From: Rhodoferax sp. UBA4409
GTDB taxonomy: Bacteria; Pseudomonadota; Gammaproteobacteria; Burkholderiales; Burkholderiaceae_C
Direction of reading: 5' to 3'
DNA length: 10,733 nt
Assembly: GCA_002390825.1 (NCBI GenBank)
Contig: DGQR01000188.1
Location: 34,601-45,333, forward strand
Part shown: positions 1-6,420 of the stretch, piece by piece
Layout: each line of letters starts with the position of its first letter
Position numbering within the stretch: position 1 is the first letter of the stretch
The notes under the pieces: generated by a model
Database searches by the model: none
What the model was told of the DNA's origin: nothing
The model's input: the letters and a program-made list of their open reading frames with translations, nothing else
Program-made: the position numbers and the translations under genes

Positions 1-1167
1 CACGCACAGGTTGCAGCCCACGCATTCGTCTTCCTTCACCTCGAAGTGGCGCTTGCCGTCTTTCTCGAACGTGATGGCCTGGTGGCTGGTGTCTTCGCAG
101 GCAATGTGGCAGCGGCCGCACTGAATACAGCTGTCTTGGTTGATGACAGCCTTGCTCACGTGGTTCAGGTTCAGGTAGCGCCAGTCGGACACCGTGGGCA
201 CGGCTTTGCCCACGATCTCGCCCACACTCTTGAAGCCCATTTCGTCCATGTAATTCGACAGACCGCTTTCCATTTCCTTCACGATCTTGAAGCCGTACAC
301 CATGGCAGCCGTGCACACTTGCACCGTACCGGAGCCCAGGGCAATAAAGTCCAGCGCATCCCGCCAGGTGCCGATGCCGCCAATACCGCTGATGGGCAAG
401 CCCGCAGTTTCGGGGTCGCGGGCGATCTCGGCCACCATGTTCAGCGCAATCGGCTTCACGGCCGGGCCGCAGTAGCCGCCGTGGCTGCCCTTGCCACCGG
501 TGCTGGGCGACATGGTCAGGGTGTAGGGGTCCACACCCATGATGGAGTTGATGGTGTTGATCAGGCTCACTGCATCTGCGCCCCCGCGCTTGGCCGCACG
601 CGCCGGGTTGCGGATGTCGGTGATGTTGGGAGTCAGCTTCACGATGACGGGCAGCTTGCTGTACTGCTTGCACCACTCGGTCACCATCTGGATGTACTCG
701 GGCACTTGGCCCACTGCTGCGCCCATGCCGCGTTCGCTCATGCCGTGGGGGCAGCCGAAGTTGAGTTCGATGGCATCGGCGCCGGTGTCTTCCACGCGGG
801 GCAGTATGGCTTTCCAGCTTGCTTCCTGGCAGGGCACCATGAGCGAGACGACCATGGCTCGTTCTTGCCAGTTGCGCTTCACTTCGGTGATCTCGCGCAG
901 ATTCAGCTCCAGGTCGCGATCGGTGATCAGCTCGATGTTGTTGAAGCCGTTCAGCCGGCGGTCCGCAGACAGCAGGGCGCCGTAGCGTGGGCCGTTCACG
1001 TTGACGACGGGTGGGCCGGCTTCGCCCAATGTCTTCCAGACGACGCCGCCCCAACCTGCCTCGAAGGCGCGGTTGACGTTGTAGGCCTTGTCGGTAGGCG
1101 GTGCAGAGGCGAGCCAGAAGGGGTTGGGGCTTTTGACGCCGGCAAAGGTGGTTTCTAGATTGGCCAT
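1..1167 (-). CDS. preA: NAD-dependent dihydropyrimidine dehydrogenase subunit PreA, 3' end cut by window edge
   Basis: This is the catalytic subunit of bacterial dihydropyrimidine dehydrogenase, which with PreT reduces uracil and thymine to the 5,6-dihydro forms using NADH in the cytoplasm. The 389 visible residues form an FMN-binding TIM barrel of the dihydroorotate dehydrogenase type. The signature NFGCPHGMSERGMG holds the expected catalytic Cys139. Near the C-terminus come ferredoxin-type 4Fe-4S ligands: Cys347, Cys350, Cys353 and Cys357, then Cys382, Cys385 and Cys388. The fourth ligand of the second cluster and the C-terminus lie off the left edge. The ATG has a GGAG ribosome site (1175-1178) 7 nt upstream. 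It starts 28 bp after the preT stop, so the two are surely cotranscribed. From known gene orders I would expect hydA (dihydropyrimidinase) or related genes next, outside the window. The identification is firm. Confidence 0.96.
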   Translation of the reverse strand, partial: MANLETTFAGVKSPNPFWLASAPPTDKAYNVNRAFEAGWGGVVWKTLGEAGPPVVNVNGPRYGALLSADRRLNGFNNIELITDRDLELNLREITEVKRNWQERAMVVSLMVPCQEASWKAILPRVEDTGADAIELNFGCPHGMSERGMGAAVGQVPEYIQMVTEWCKQYSKLPVIVKLTPNITDIRNPARAAKRGGADAVSLINTINSIMGVDPYTLTMSPSTGGKGSHGGYCGPAVKPIALNMVAEIARDPETAGLPISGIGGIGTWRDALDFIALGSGTVQVCTAAMVYGFKIVKEMESGLSNYMDEMGFKSVGEIVGKAVPTVSDWRYLNLNHVSKAVINQDSCIQCGRCHIACEDTSHQAITFEKDGKRHFEVKEDECVGCNLCV

Positions 1168-1195
1168 GGTGTTTCTCCGGAATGCGTGGCGCCCG

Positions 1196-2548
1196 TTAGG
1201 CGGTGATGAAGGCGTGAATAGCGTGGGCGGATTGCTTGCCGTGCTCCACGGCTTCGACCGTCAGGTCCAGTCCGCCGGCACGGCAGTCGCCGCCGGCCCA
1301 TACGCCCTTCAAGTTGGTGGTGCCGGCTTCATCGGTGGCGATGCGGCCGTCCTTCAGGGTCAGGCCGCTCTCGGCCAACACCGGGTTGCCCAGCTTCTGG
1401 CCGATGGCCTTGAGCACCATGTCGGCTGCCAGGGTGGTGGTGTCACCGGTAGCGCTCAGCTTTCCATTGACCATGGCTTGTCGCGCGAAAGTCACGCCTG
1501 TGGCGTGACCGGTTTCGCCCATCACTTCGACCGGAGCCAACCAGTGGTGGATGGTCACGCCGTTGGTCTGCGCCCATTCCTGCTCGGCAGTCGACGCGGA
1601 CATGCTCTCCTGCCCGCGGCGATAGACGATGTGCACCTCTTCGGCGCCCAGCAGCTTGCTTTGCACAGCGGCGTCCACCGCAGTCATGCCGCCACCGATA
1701 ACCACCACACGGCGGCCTACCGGCAAGGTGGAGAGGTCTTCTGTCTGGCGCAAGGTGGCGATGAAGTCCACCGCATCCTGCACGCCGCTCAAACTGTCAC
1801 CGGGCACGCCCAGTTGCTGGGTGGTGGACAGGCCCATGCCGAGGAATACGGCCGCATAGTCATTGCGCAGGGCTTCGAGTTGCGCCACGGTGTCCAACTT
1901 CCAGTTGTTCTGGATGGTGATGCCGCCAATATCCAGCAGCCACTGGACTTCGCGCTGGGCAAAGTCATCCGGTGTTTTGTAGCTGGCCAAGCCGTATTCG
2001 TTCAAGCCGCCGGCTTTGGGCTTGGCGTCAAACACCACGACGTCATGGCCTTGGCGGGCCAGGGTGTAGGCACAGGCCAAGCCTGCAGGCCCTGCGCCCA
2101 CCACAGCCACCTTTTTGCCGGTGGCGGGAGCGCGGGTAAAGACCTGGGGCTTGGCGCTTTCCATCAGCGCGTCCACGGCGTGGCGCTGCAGGCGGCCGAT
2201 GGCTACCGGTCGGTCTTCTTGCGTGTTGCGCACGCAGACGGCTTCGCACAGGTTCTCGGTGGGGCAGACGCGGGCGCACATGCCGCCCAAGGGGTTGCTG
2301 TCCAGAATGGTCTGGGCCGAGCCACGCAGGTTGCCATCGGCAATGCGCTTGATGAAAGACGGCACATCAATGCTGGTGGGGCAGGCGGTGGCGCAGGGGG
2401 CGTCATAGCAATACAGGCAGCGTTCGGCTTCCAGCAAGGCTTGCGACGCCGTGAAGCGCGGGGTGGCGTCGGCAAAGCGTTTGGCGTATTCCTCGGAAGC
2501 GAGGCGGCCTGCACGAACGTCGGCGGGAGAAGAAGAGGGGGTGGACAC
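1196..2548 (-). CDS. preT: NAD(P)-dependent oxidoreductase, dihydropyrimidine dehydrogenase subunit PreT
   Basis: This is the electron-input subunit of dihydropyrimidine dehydrogenase. It takes electrons from NADH through FAD and Fe-S clusters and hands them to PreA. The 450-residue protein has an N-terminal Fe-S domain like that of mammalian DPD and the glutamate synthase small subunit, with cysteines 44, 47, 52 and 56 and cysteines 91, 95, 101 and 105. The FAD-binding GAGPAG follows at 151-156 and the NAD(P)-binding GGGMTA at 285-290. It is somewhat longer than E. coli PreT, as I recall that protein (about 410 residues), through extra N-terminal sequence. The start is GTG at 2548, supported by AAGGAG (2557-2562) 8 nt upstream. 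It is the first gene of the preTA operon, with a sigma-54 core and a RutR-like operator just upstream. Glutamate synthase small subunit is the main alternative, but the neighbouring preA argues against it. Confidence 0.95.
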   Translation of the reverse strand: MSTPSSSPADVRAGRLASEEYAKRFADATPRFTASQALLEAERCLYCYDAPCATACPTSIDVPSFIKRIADGNLRGSAQTILDSNPLGGMCARVCPTENLCEAVCVRNTQEDRPVAIGRLQRHAVDALMESAKPQVFTRAPATGKKVAVVGAGPAGLACAYTLARQGHDVVVFDAKPKAGGLNEYGLASYKTPDDFAQREVQWLLDIGGITIQNNWKLDTVAQLEALRNDYAAVFLGMGLSTTQQLGVPGDSLSGVQDAVDFIATLRQTEDLSTLPVGRRVVVIGGGMTAVDAAVQSKLLGAEEVHIVYRRGQESMSASTAEQEWAQTNGVTIHHWLAPVEVMGETGHATGVTFARQAMVNGKLSATGDTTTLAADMVLKAIGQKLGNPVLAESGLTLKDGRIATDEAGTTNLKGVWAGGDCRAGGLDLTVEAVEHGKQSAHAIHAFITA

Positions 2549-2568
2549 GCTGGCAACTCCTTAAAAAA

Positions 2569-2584
2569 CTGACCGTTTGGTCAA
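2569..2584. promoter_or_regulatory. RutR-type (TetR family) operator upstream of preT
   Basis: On the minus strand this reads TTGACCAAACGGTCAG. The E. coli RutR consensus, as I know it, is TTGACCANNTGGTCAA, and 12 of its 14 defined positions match. The arms TGACC and GGTCA are perfect. The site lies about +8 to +23 from the start point predicted from the sigma-54 core and ends 20 bp before the preT start codon, a position suited to blocking transcription. RutR senses uracil or thymine and controls pyrimidine catabolism, which fits preTA. No rutR-like gene is in the window. Confidence 0.7.
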
Positions 2585-2601
2585 GTCATGAGATGCATGC
2601 T

Positions 2602-2617
2602 AGCAATCCACGTGCCA
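2602..2617 (-). promoter_or_regulatory. Sigma-54 (RpoN) promoter core for preTA
   Basis: Read on the minus strand the site is TGGCACG-TGGA-TTGCT, an exact match to the sigma-54 -24/-12 consensus TGGCACG-N4-TTGCW, with GG and GC 12 bp apart. The predicted start point is near 2591, giving a leader of about 43 nt to the preT GTG. Such a promoter needs an enhancer-binding activator, most simply NtrC under nitrogen limitation, which is known for the E. coli rut operon. The rest of the 2549-2807 gap holds no recognisable gene and no convincing terminator for the LysR gene. Confidence 0.75.
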
Positions 2618-2807
2618 CGCTGTAACTAGGGGTTTGCACCATAAAACCAGCCGTTTGTCGGCCGATAGGGGTGCCGCAGACCTCACGCTGGTGCATGGCG
2701 ACCCAGATTGGGGAGCGGAGTCATCGCGCCTCAATGCGCTGGGGCGAACACCGATGTCGGCCGCGAAGCGGAGATGCCCTCGGCACTTGCTTGGCGTTCG
2801 TTGTGCT

Positions 2808-3716
2808 CTAGTGCGTGTCAGTGGTGCACACGGACTGGAGCCATTCGCTGAACAGCTCCACGGCGGGGCCGGCCTCGGTGTTTTCCGGCAGCACCAGGTA
2901 GTAGTGGCGCTCACCGGGCAGCGGGGCAGGATGAGCGAGCACCAGCTCACCTCGGGCCAGCTCTGCCTCAATCAACAGGCGGGGCACCAGGGCCACCCCC
3001 ATGCCGCAGGCGGCAGCTGACGAAGCCATCGAAAACTGCTCATAACGCGGCCCGGCGAAGGCGTTAGGTGCTTCAATGCCTTGCGCTGAAAACCAGCTTT
3101 GCCAGCTGTCAGGCCGCGTGCTTTGTTGCAGCAAGGGCAGCAAAGCCACTTCTGCTGCACTCAATGCCTTGCGCCCGCGCAACAAAGCAGGGCTGCACAC
3201 GGCAACCACTTGCTCTCGTAGAAGCGGGTAGCAGCGCGTACCCGCCCAATGGCGGATTTGCAACTCCGTGCAGGCGAAGATCGCCGCATCGAACGAGGTG
3301 TCGTTGAACAGAAACGGGCGTGTGCGAGTCTCGATGTGCACGACGGTGTTGGCGTGCTTGGAATGAAAGTCGGGCAAGCGCGGCAAGAGCCAACGCGCTG
3401 CAAAAGTGGGCACGCTGGCCAATTGCACCGCGCCACCATGGCCTCGGGTGGACATGAGGTCCAAGGTGTCCTGCTCCAGCCCGCGCAGCCAGGAAGCAAC
3501 TTGGGTGGCGTAGCGCGTGCCCGCACTCGTCAGCGCCACACCATGCCGTGTACGGCGGAACAGCGCCATCCCCACCAGCTCTTCGAGCGTAGTGATCTGC
3601 CGCGAAATGGCGCTTTGGGTGAGCGACAGCTCTTGCGCCGCGCGGGTGAAGCTCTCGTGGCGCGCCGCAGCCTCGAAACAAAGCAGAGCCTGGGTGGCAG
3701 GTATTTTTCGTCGCAT
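2808..3716 (-). CDS. LysR-type transcriptional regulator, GcvA-like
   Basis: This 302-residue protein has the standard LysR layout. An N-terminal winged helix-turn-helix is centred on residues 22-41 (SFTRAAQELSLTQSAISRQI), a linker helix follows, and the periplasmic-binding-protein-like effector domain runs from about residue 93 to the end. The N-terminal wording (ATQALLCFEAAARHESFTRAA) resembles the GcvA branch. It begins 8 bp after the davA stop with no clear Shine-Dalgarno, so it is probably cotranscribed and translationally coupled with davBA. Context suggests it controls lysine or glutarate genes (davBA and perhaps gcdH), comparable in role to GcdR of Pseudomonas. That role is inferred from position only, and the effector is unknown. 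It could also regulate unrelated genes elsewhere. Confidence 0.9.
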   Translation of the reverse strand: MRRKIPATQALLCFEAAARHESFTRAAQELSLTQSAISRQITTLEELVGMALFRRTRHGVALTSAGTRYATQVASWLRGLEQDTLDLMSTRGHGGAVQLASVPTFAARWLLPRLPDFHSKHANTVVHIETRTRPFLFNDTSFDAAIFACTELQIRHWAGTRCYPLLREQVVAVCSPALLRGRKALSAAEVALLPLLQQSTRPDSWQSWFSAQGIEAPNAFAGPRYEQFSMASSAAACGMGVALVPRLLIEAELARGELVLAHPAPLPGERHYYLVLPENTEAGPAVELFSEWLQSVCTTDTH

Positions 3717-3724
3717 GGGGCCGG

Positions 3725-4537
3725 TTAAGTCGGAGGGTTGTGGAGGGCCGTCAGGTCGCGAACGTGCTGCGCCGCGTTGCGGGCGGCAGTGAGCCGCTCA
3801 TCGTCGAGAGTGGCAAACACCAGCGCCTGTTCACGACCGGCTTGTGTCAGGGTCGCGCCATCAGGCCCGGCCACCACGCTCAAACCACCGTATTGCAGTG
3901 CGCCCTCGGGGCCGGTGAAGTTGGCATAGGCCACAAACAACTGGTTCTCATAAGCGCGCACCGGCACCAGCGAGCGGGCCACGAAGTCGTAGTCCGCCAT
4001 GTTGGCCGTCGGCACCGCGATCAGGTCTGCGCCTGCAAGCGCGAGTGCGCGGGTGGCTTCGGGAAACTCCACGTCGTAGCAAATCAGCATGCCAACCCTC
4101 CAGCCATGGAAGTCGAAGGTTCGGGCGCTTTGCGCCTCGGCGGCAAACTGGCTGCGGTCGAGATCGCCGAACAAATAGGCCTTGCGGTAGTTCAGGCAGC
4201 GCAGGCCTGACGCATCGATCCATTGGGCTGCGTTGTACACGCGGCCGTCCGCGCCGCGCTCGGGGTAGCCGTACACCAACGCCAGTTTGTGGCGTTGCGC
4301 AATGCCGGCCATGGCGTCGGCCCAGGCCCCGTCTGCCGCTTGGGCCAGGGTCTGCACGGCCGGCGCACCAATGGCGTAACCCGTGATGAACATCTCCGGG
4401 CACACCAGGAGTTGTGCTCCTGCACTGGCGACCTCGCGGGCTGCAGCTTCCAGTCGGGCCAGATTGCCCGGCACATCCAGCGGAGCGGGCGCACATTGCC
4501 ACAGTGCCAACTTCAGAGGTACTCGCATGGCAGTCAT
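3725..4537 (-). CDS. davA: 5-aminopentanamidase (delta-aminovaleramidase), nitrilase superfamily
   Basis: This carbon-nitrogen hydrolase of 270 residues has the complete catalytic triad: Glu48 (CPEMFITG), Lys119 (NYRKAYLFG) and Cys153 (LICYDVEFPE). Its predicted reaction is hydrolysis of 5-aminopentanamide to 5-aminovalerate and ammonia, the second step of lysine breakdown by the aminovalerate route in the cytoplasm. The superfamily fold alone would allow other amidase substrates. Assignment rests on its placement directly behind davB: the davB stop and this start overlap by 4 bp (ATGA), implying translational coupling and a common substrate flow. A second in-frame ATG three codons in is possible, but neither has a clear ribosome site, so the overlapping start is kept. 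The length is normal for the family. Confidence 0.9.
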   Translation of the reverse strand: MTAMRVPLKLALWQCAPAPLDVPGNLARLEAAAREVASAGAQLLVCPEMFITGYAIGAPAVQTLAQAADGAWADAMAGIAQRHKLALVYGYPERGADGRVYNAAQWIDASGLRCLNYRKAYLFGDLDRSQFAAEAQSARTFDFHGWRVGMLICYDVEFPEATRALALAGADLIAVPTANMADYDFVARSLVPVRAYENQLFVAYANFTGPEGALQYGGLSVVAGPDGATLTQAGREQALVFATLDDERLTAARNAAQHVRDLTALHNPPT

Positions 4538-6222
4538 TCGGGGAGCGCAATCGGCCCCAAGGTGTCAAACACATCACCGGGGCCGGGGTTGGCGGCATGG
4601 GTGTGACCGCCCAGATGTTGCACGATGCCCCACACCGCGTTCAGGGACGTTTGCACCGCCCCCTCCACCCAAGCGGGTGTCCACGAGACGTCATCCCCGG
4701 CAATGAAGATGCCGCGTTGTTGCTGCGGCAAATCGTCTTGCTTGAAGTGGGCATACATGCGCTGGTTGTAGCGGTAGTGCCCGGGCAATGCGCCCTTGAA
4801 GGCTCCCAGAAAGTAGGGGTCCGCCTCCCAGGATACGCAAATCGGGTCGCCGATGATGTGGCTGGCAATGTCCACCTTGGGGTAGATCTTCTTGAGGGCC
4901 TGCAGGGCCAGCTTGACGCGTTTCTCCGGGGTCTGCGGCAGCATCTTGAGTGCGTCCCCCATCCAGGCATACGAAAGGCAGATCACGGCCGGTTTGTCCG
5001 GCCCGTTATCAAACAGGTAGGTGCCGCGGGTCAGCCGGTCGGTGAGCGTCATGCTCATCACATCGCGGCCGGTTTCCGGGTCTTTGTCTTTCCAAAATGG
5101 CCGGTCCACCATGACAAAGGTTTTGCTGGATTGCATATAGCGGGTGCGGTCCAGCGCCATCCACATCTTGTGCGAGAACAGGGACTCTTCGACCGCAATC
5201 TGGGTGGTGAGCAGCCAGCTCTGGCAGGTGGTCAGCACCGCGTTGTAGTGGCGCGTGTCGCCCCAGGTGTCGGTGACGGCGAGCCGGCCATCCGCTGCGC
5301 GGGCAATGGCGGCCACTCCCGCACGGGTCGCCCCGCTGTGCAGGCTTTGCAAGGTAGTGCCTGCCGGCCAGTGCACCAGATGGGTCGGGGCGTGGCGCCA
5401 CAGGCCGTGCGGCACCTGGTCGGCCCCGCCCACGATGAGCTTTTGGTGGTCATCGCAGTTGGTCAGGACTACCCGCAGGATTTCCAGCATGGAATTGGGG
5501 AAGTCCGAGTCCCATCCGCCGGTGCCAAAACCCACCTGACCAAAGATTTCCCGGTGATGGAAGGACAGCTTGGCAAACGCCTTGGAGTTGGCGATGAAGT
5601 CGTAAAACGTACGGTCATCCCAAAGCGGCACTAGCGCATTCCACATGCGCTTGAGTGTGGGCACATCCCGGTTGCGGATGGCGTTTTGCATGTCGCTGAA
5701 GCGGGCATCGTCTTCGAGTGCCTGGGCCCAGGCGTCCGCCACCTCTTTGAAGATCGGCGGCAGGTCTTGCAGGCTGCGCGCGTAGTGGGTGTTGCCCTCC
5801 AGGTCGATGACTGTGCTGCCGGAAGCTGGCGTCAGGGGGTTGGGGAAGTCCCGGGTCTCCAGGCCCAGGAGGTGGACGTAGTGGTAGAACGCGGTGCCCG
5901 AGACCGGAAAGCGCATGCCGCCCAGTTCCGCCACCACATCCTGCGTACCTTCAAATACCTGCGAGCGCAGCCGCCCGCCCATCTTGGACGCCTCATAAAT
6001 CACCGGCTTGAGGCCCAGCTTCATCAGCTCGTAGGCGGCGACCATGCCGGCCATGCCGGCACCGACGATGGCGACTTCTTCACCGAGCCGATGTGCGGGT
6101 AGCTGGCCCAGCCCGTCGGGGTGGGCGATCCAGTCGTCAAACGCGAACGGGAAATCTGGGCCGAAGATGGTGACCGGCTTGCGCACTTCAGGTGCTGTTG
6201 TCGTGGTGCTGCTGTTACCCAT
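4534..6222 (-). CDS. davB: L-lysine 2-monooxygenase, FAD-dependent amine oxidase family
   Basis: This enzyme oxidatively decarboxylates L-lysine with O2 to 5-aminopentanamide, the first step of the DavBA pathway. The 562-residue protein has an N-terminal Rossmann FAD motif (VAIVGAGMAGM, GAGMAG at 54-59), GGRLRS at 82-87, GGMRFP at 101-106 and a C-terminal FAD segment around GDDVSW (509-514). Long stretches match the Pseudomonas enzyme as I remember it, such as FGPDFPFAFDDW and GFGTGGWDSDFPNSMLEI. Asp240 and Cys256 appear to correspond to Asp238 and Cys254, which shape the active site of the characterised Pseudomonas lysine oxidase/monooxygenase. I chose ATG 6222 over an upstream in-frame ATG at 6276 because GGAGA (6231-6235) lies 8 nt before it and the extra 18 residues would span the candidate promoter. 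It heads the davB-davA-lysR operon and is divergent from gcdH. Confidence 0.95.
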   Translation of the reverse strand: MGNSSTTTTAPEVRKPVTIFGPDFPFAFDDWIAHPDGLGQLPAHRLGEEVAIVGAGMAGMVAAYELMKLGLKPVIYEASKMGGRLRSQVFEGTQDVVAELGGMRFPVSGTAFYHYVHLLGLETRDFPNPLTPASGSTVIDLEGNTHYARSLQDLPPIFKEVADAWAQALEDDARFSDMQNAIRNRDVPTLKRMWNALVPLWDDRTFYDFIANSKAFAKLSFHHREIFGQVGFGTGGWDSDFPNSMLEILRVVLTNCDDHQKLIVGGADQVPHGLWRHAPTHLVHWPAGTTLQSLHSGATRAGVAAIARAADGRLAVTDTWGDTRHYNAVLTTCQSWLLTTQIAVEESLFSHKMWMALDRTRYMQSSKTFVMVDRPFWKDKDPETGRDVMSMTLTDRLTRGTYLFDNGPDKPAVICLSYAWMGDALKMLPQTPEKRVKLALQALKKIYPKVDIASHIIGDPICVSWEADPYFLGAFKGALPGHYRYNQRMYAHFKQDDLPQQQRGIFIAGDDVSWTPAWVEGAVQTSLNAVWGIVQHLGGHTHAANPGPGDVFDTLGPIALPE

Positions 6223-6247
6223 GGAATTGCTCTCCAAATTGGCGCGG

Positions 6248-6276
6248 ACTATGTCATAGGTATGCACCACACGCAA
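6248..6276 (-). promoter_or_regulatory. Candidate davB promoter with palindrome over the -10
   Basis: On the minus strand TTGCGT (6276-6271) and CATAGT (6253-6248) are 17 bp apart and resemble -35 and -10 boxes, placing the start near 6241. Neither box is strong, which fits dependence on an activator. A perfect 11-bp palindrome CTATGTCATAG (6249-6259) overlaps the -10 and could be a regulator site. Evidence is pattern only. Confidence 0.4.
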
Positions 6277-6283
6277 TACATCA

Positions 6284-6299
6284 GCGTCAAAGCGTCAAA
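6284..6299. repeat. Tandem 8-bp direct repeat upstream of davB
   Basis: GCGTCAAA occurs twice without a gap. Relative to the candidate davB start point it covers about -43 to -58, just upstream of the -35 box, a usual activator position. It may be a binding site for the LysR protein or another activator. Function is inferred from position only. Confidence 0.45.
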
Positions 6300-6333
6300 A
6301 ATCGCGTTTTTTTGGATTTAAAAATGAGTTAAA

Positions 6334-6377
6334 TGCATGCCTGTGTGCAAAACGCTTGCTTGCACAGGCACTATGCA
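6334..6377. promoter_or_regulatory. Large imperfect dyad overlapping the gcdH -35, candidate operator
   Basis: The left arm (6334-6350) reads TGCAT-GCCTGTG-TGCAA. The reverse complement of the right arm (6360-6377) reads TGCAT-AGT-GCCTGTG-CAA. The inner part TGTGCAA (6344-6350) and TTGCACA (6360-6366) is a perfect 7-bp inverted repeat with a 9-bp spacer. The right arm contains the gcdH -35 hexamer. The size and position suit a dimeric or tetrameric regulator such as the LysR protein encoded after davA, or a GcdR-like protein encoded elsewhere. Confidence 0.5.
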
Positions 6378-6388
6378 GGGGCTACGAT
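6360..6388 (+). promoter_or_regulatory. Candidate sigma-70 promoter of gcdH
   Basis: TTGCAC (6360-6365) and TACGAT (6383-6388) are separated by exactly 17 bp. The -10 is embedded in GGCTACGAT, closely like the GGCTACTAT ahead of gcdG. The start point would be near 6395, about 26 nt before the gcdH ATG. The -35 lies in one arm of the dyad. Confidence 0.55.
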
Positions 6389-6420
6389 CCCGCCATTCCT
6401 TTCTTCTGCCGGAGCACTTC

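Noticed and set aside
46..2572. Long plus-strand open frames opposite preA and preT (370 and 494 codons)
   Set aside because: They are antisense shadows of GC-rich genes. Their translations are rich in His, Gly, Ala and Val with no recognisable domain, while the minus-strand frames encode complete PreA/PreT motifs.
2760..2775. CCGC-TTC-GCGG hairpin as terminator of the LysR gene
   Set aside because: Short stem and no U-tract.
2790..2806. TGGCGTTCGTTGTGC as a second sigma-54 promoter on the plus strand
   Set aside because: The -12 box lacks TTGC at the right spacing and no plus-strand gene follows.
4414..5634. Plus-strand open frame of 406 codons opposite davB/davA
   Set aside because: It is antisense to the strongly conserved davB, has no ribosome site or family motif, and runs across the davA-davB junction.
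6223..6276. Upstream in-frame ATG adding 18 residues to DavB
   Set aside because: No ribosome site, and it would start upstream of the candidate davB start point. The ATG at 6222 has a clear GGAGA.
6337..6420. Upstream in-frame ATG that would lengthen GcdH by 28 residues
   Set aside because: It lies upstream of the -35/-10 pair, lacks a ribosome site, and the extra residues do not belong to the family. The ATG at 6421 has GGAG at proper spacing.
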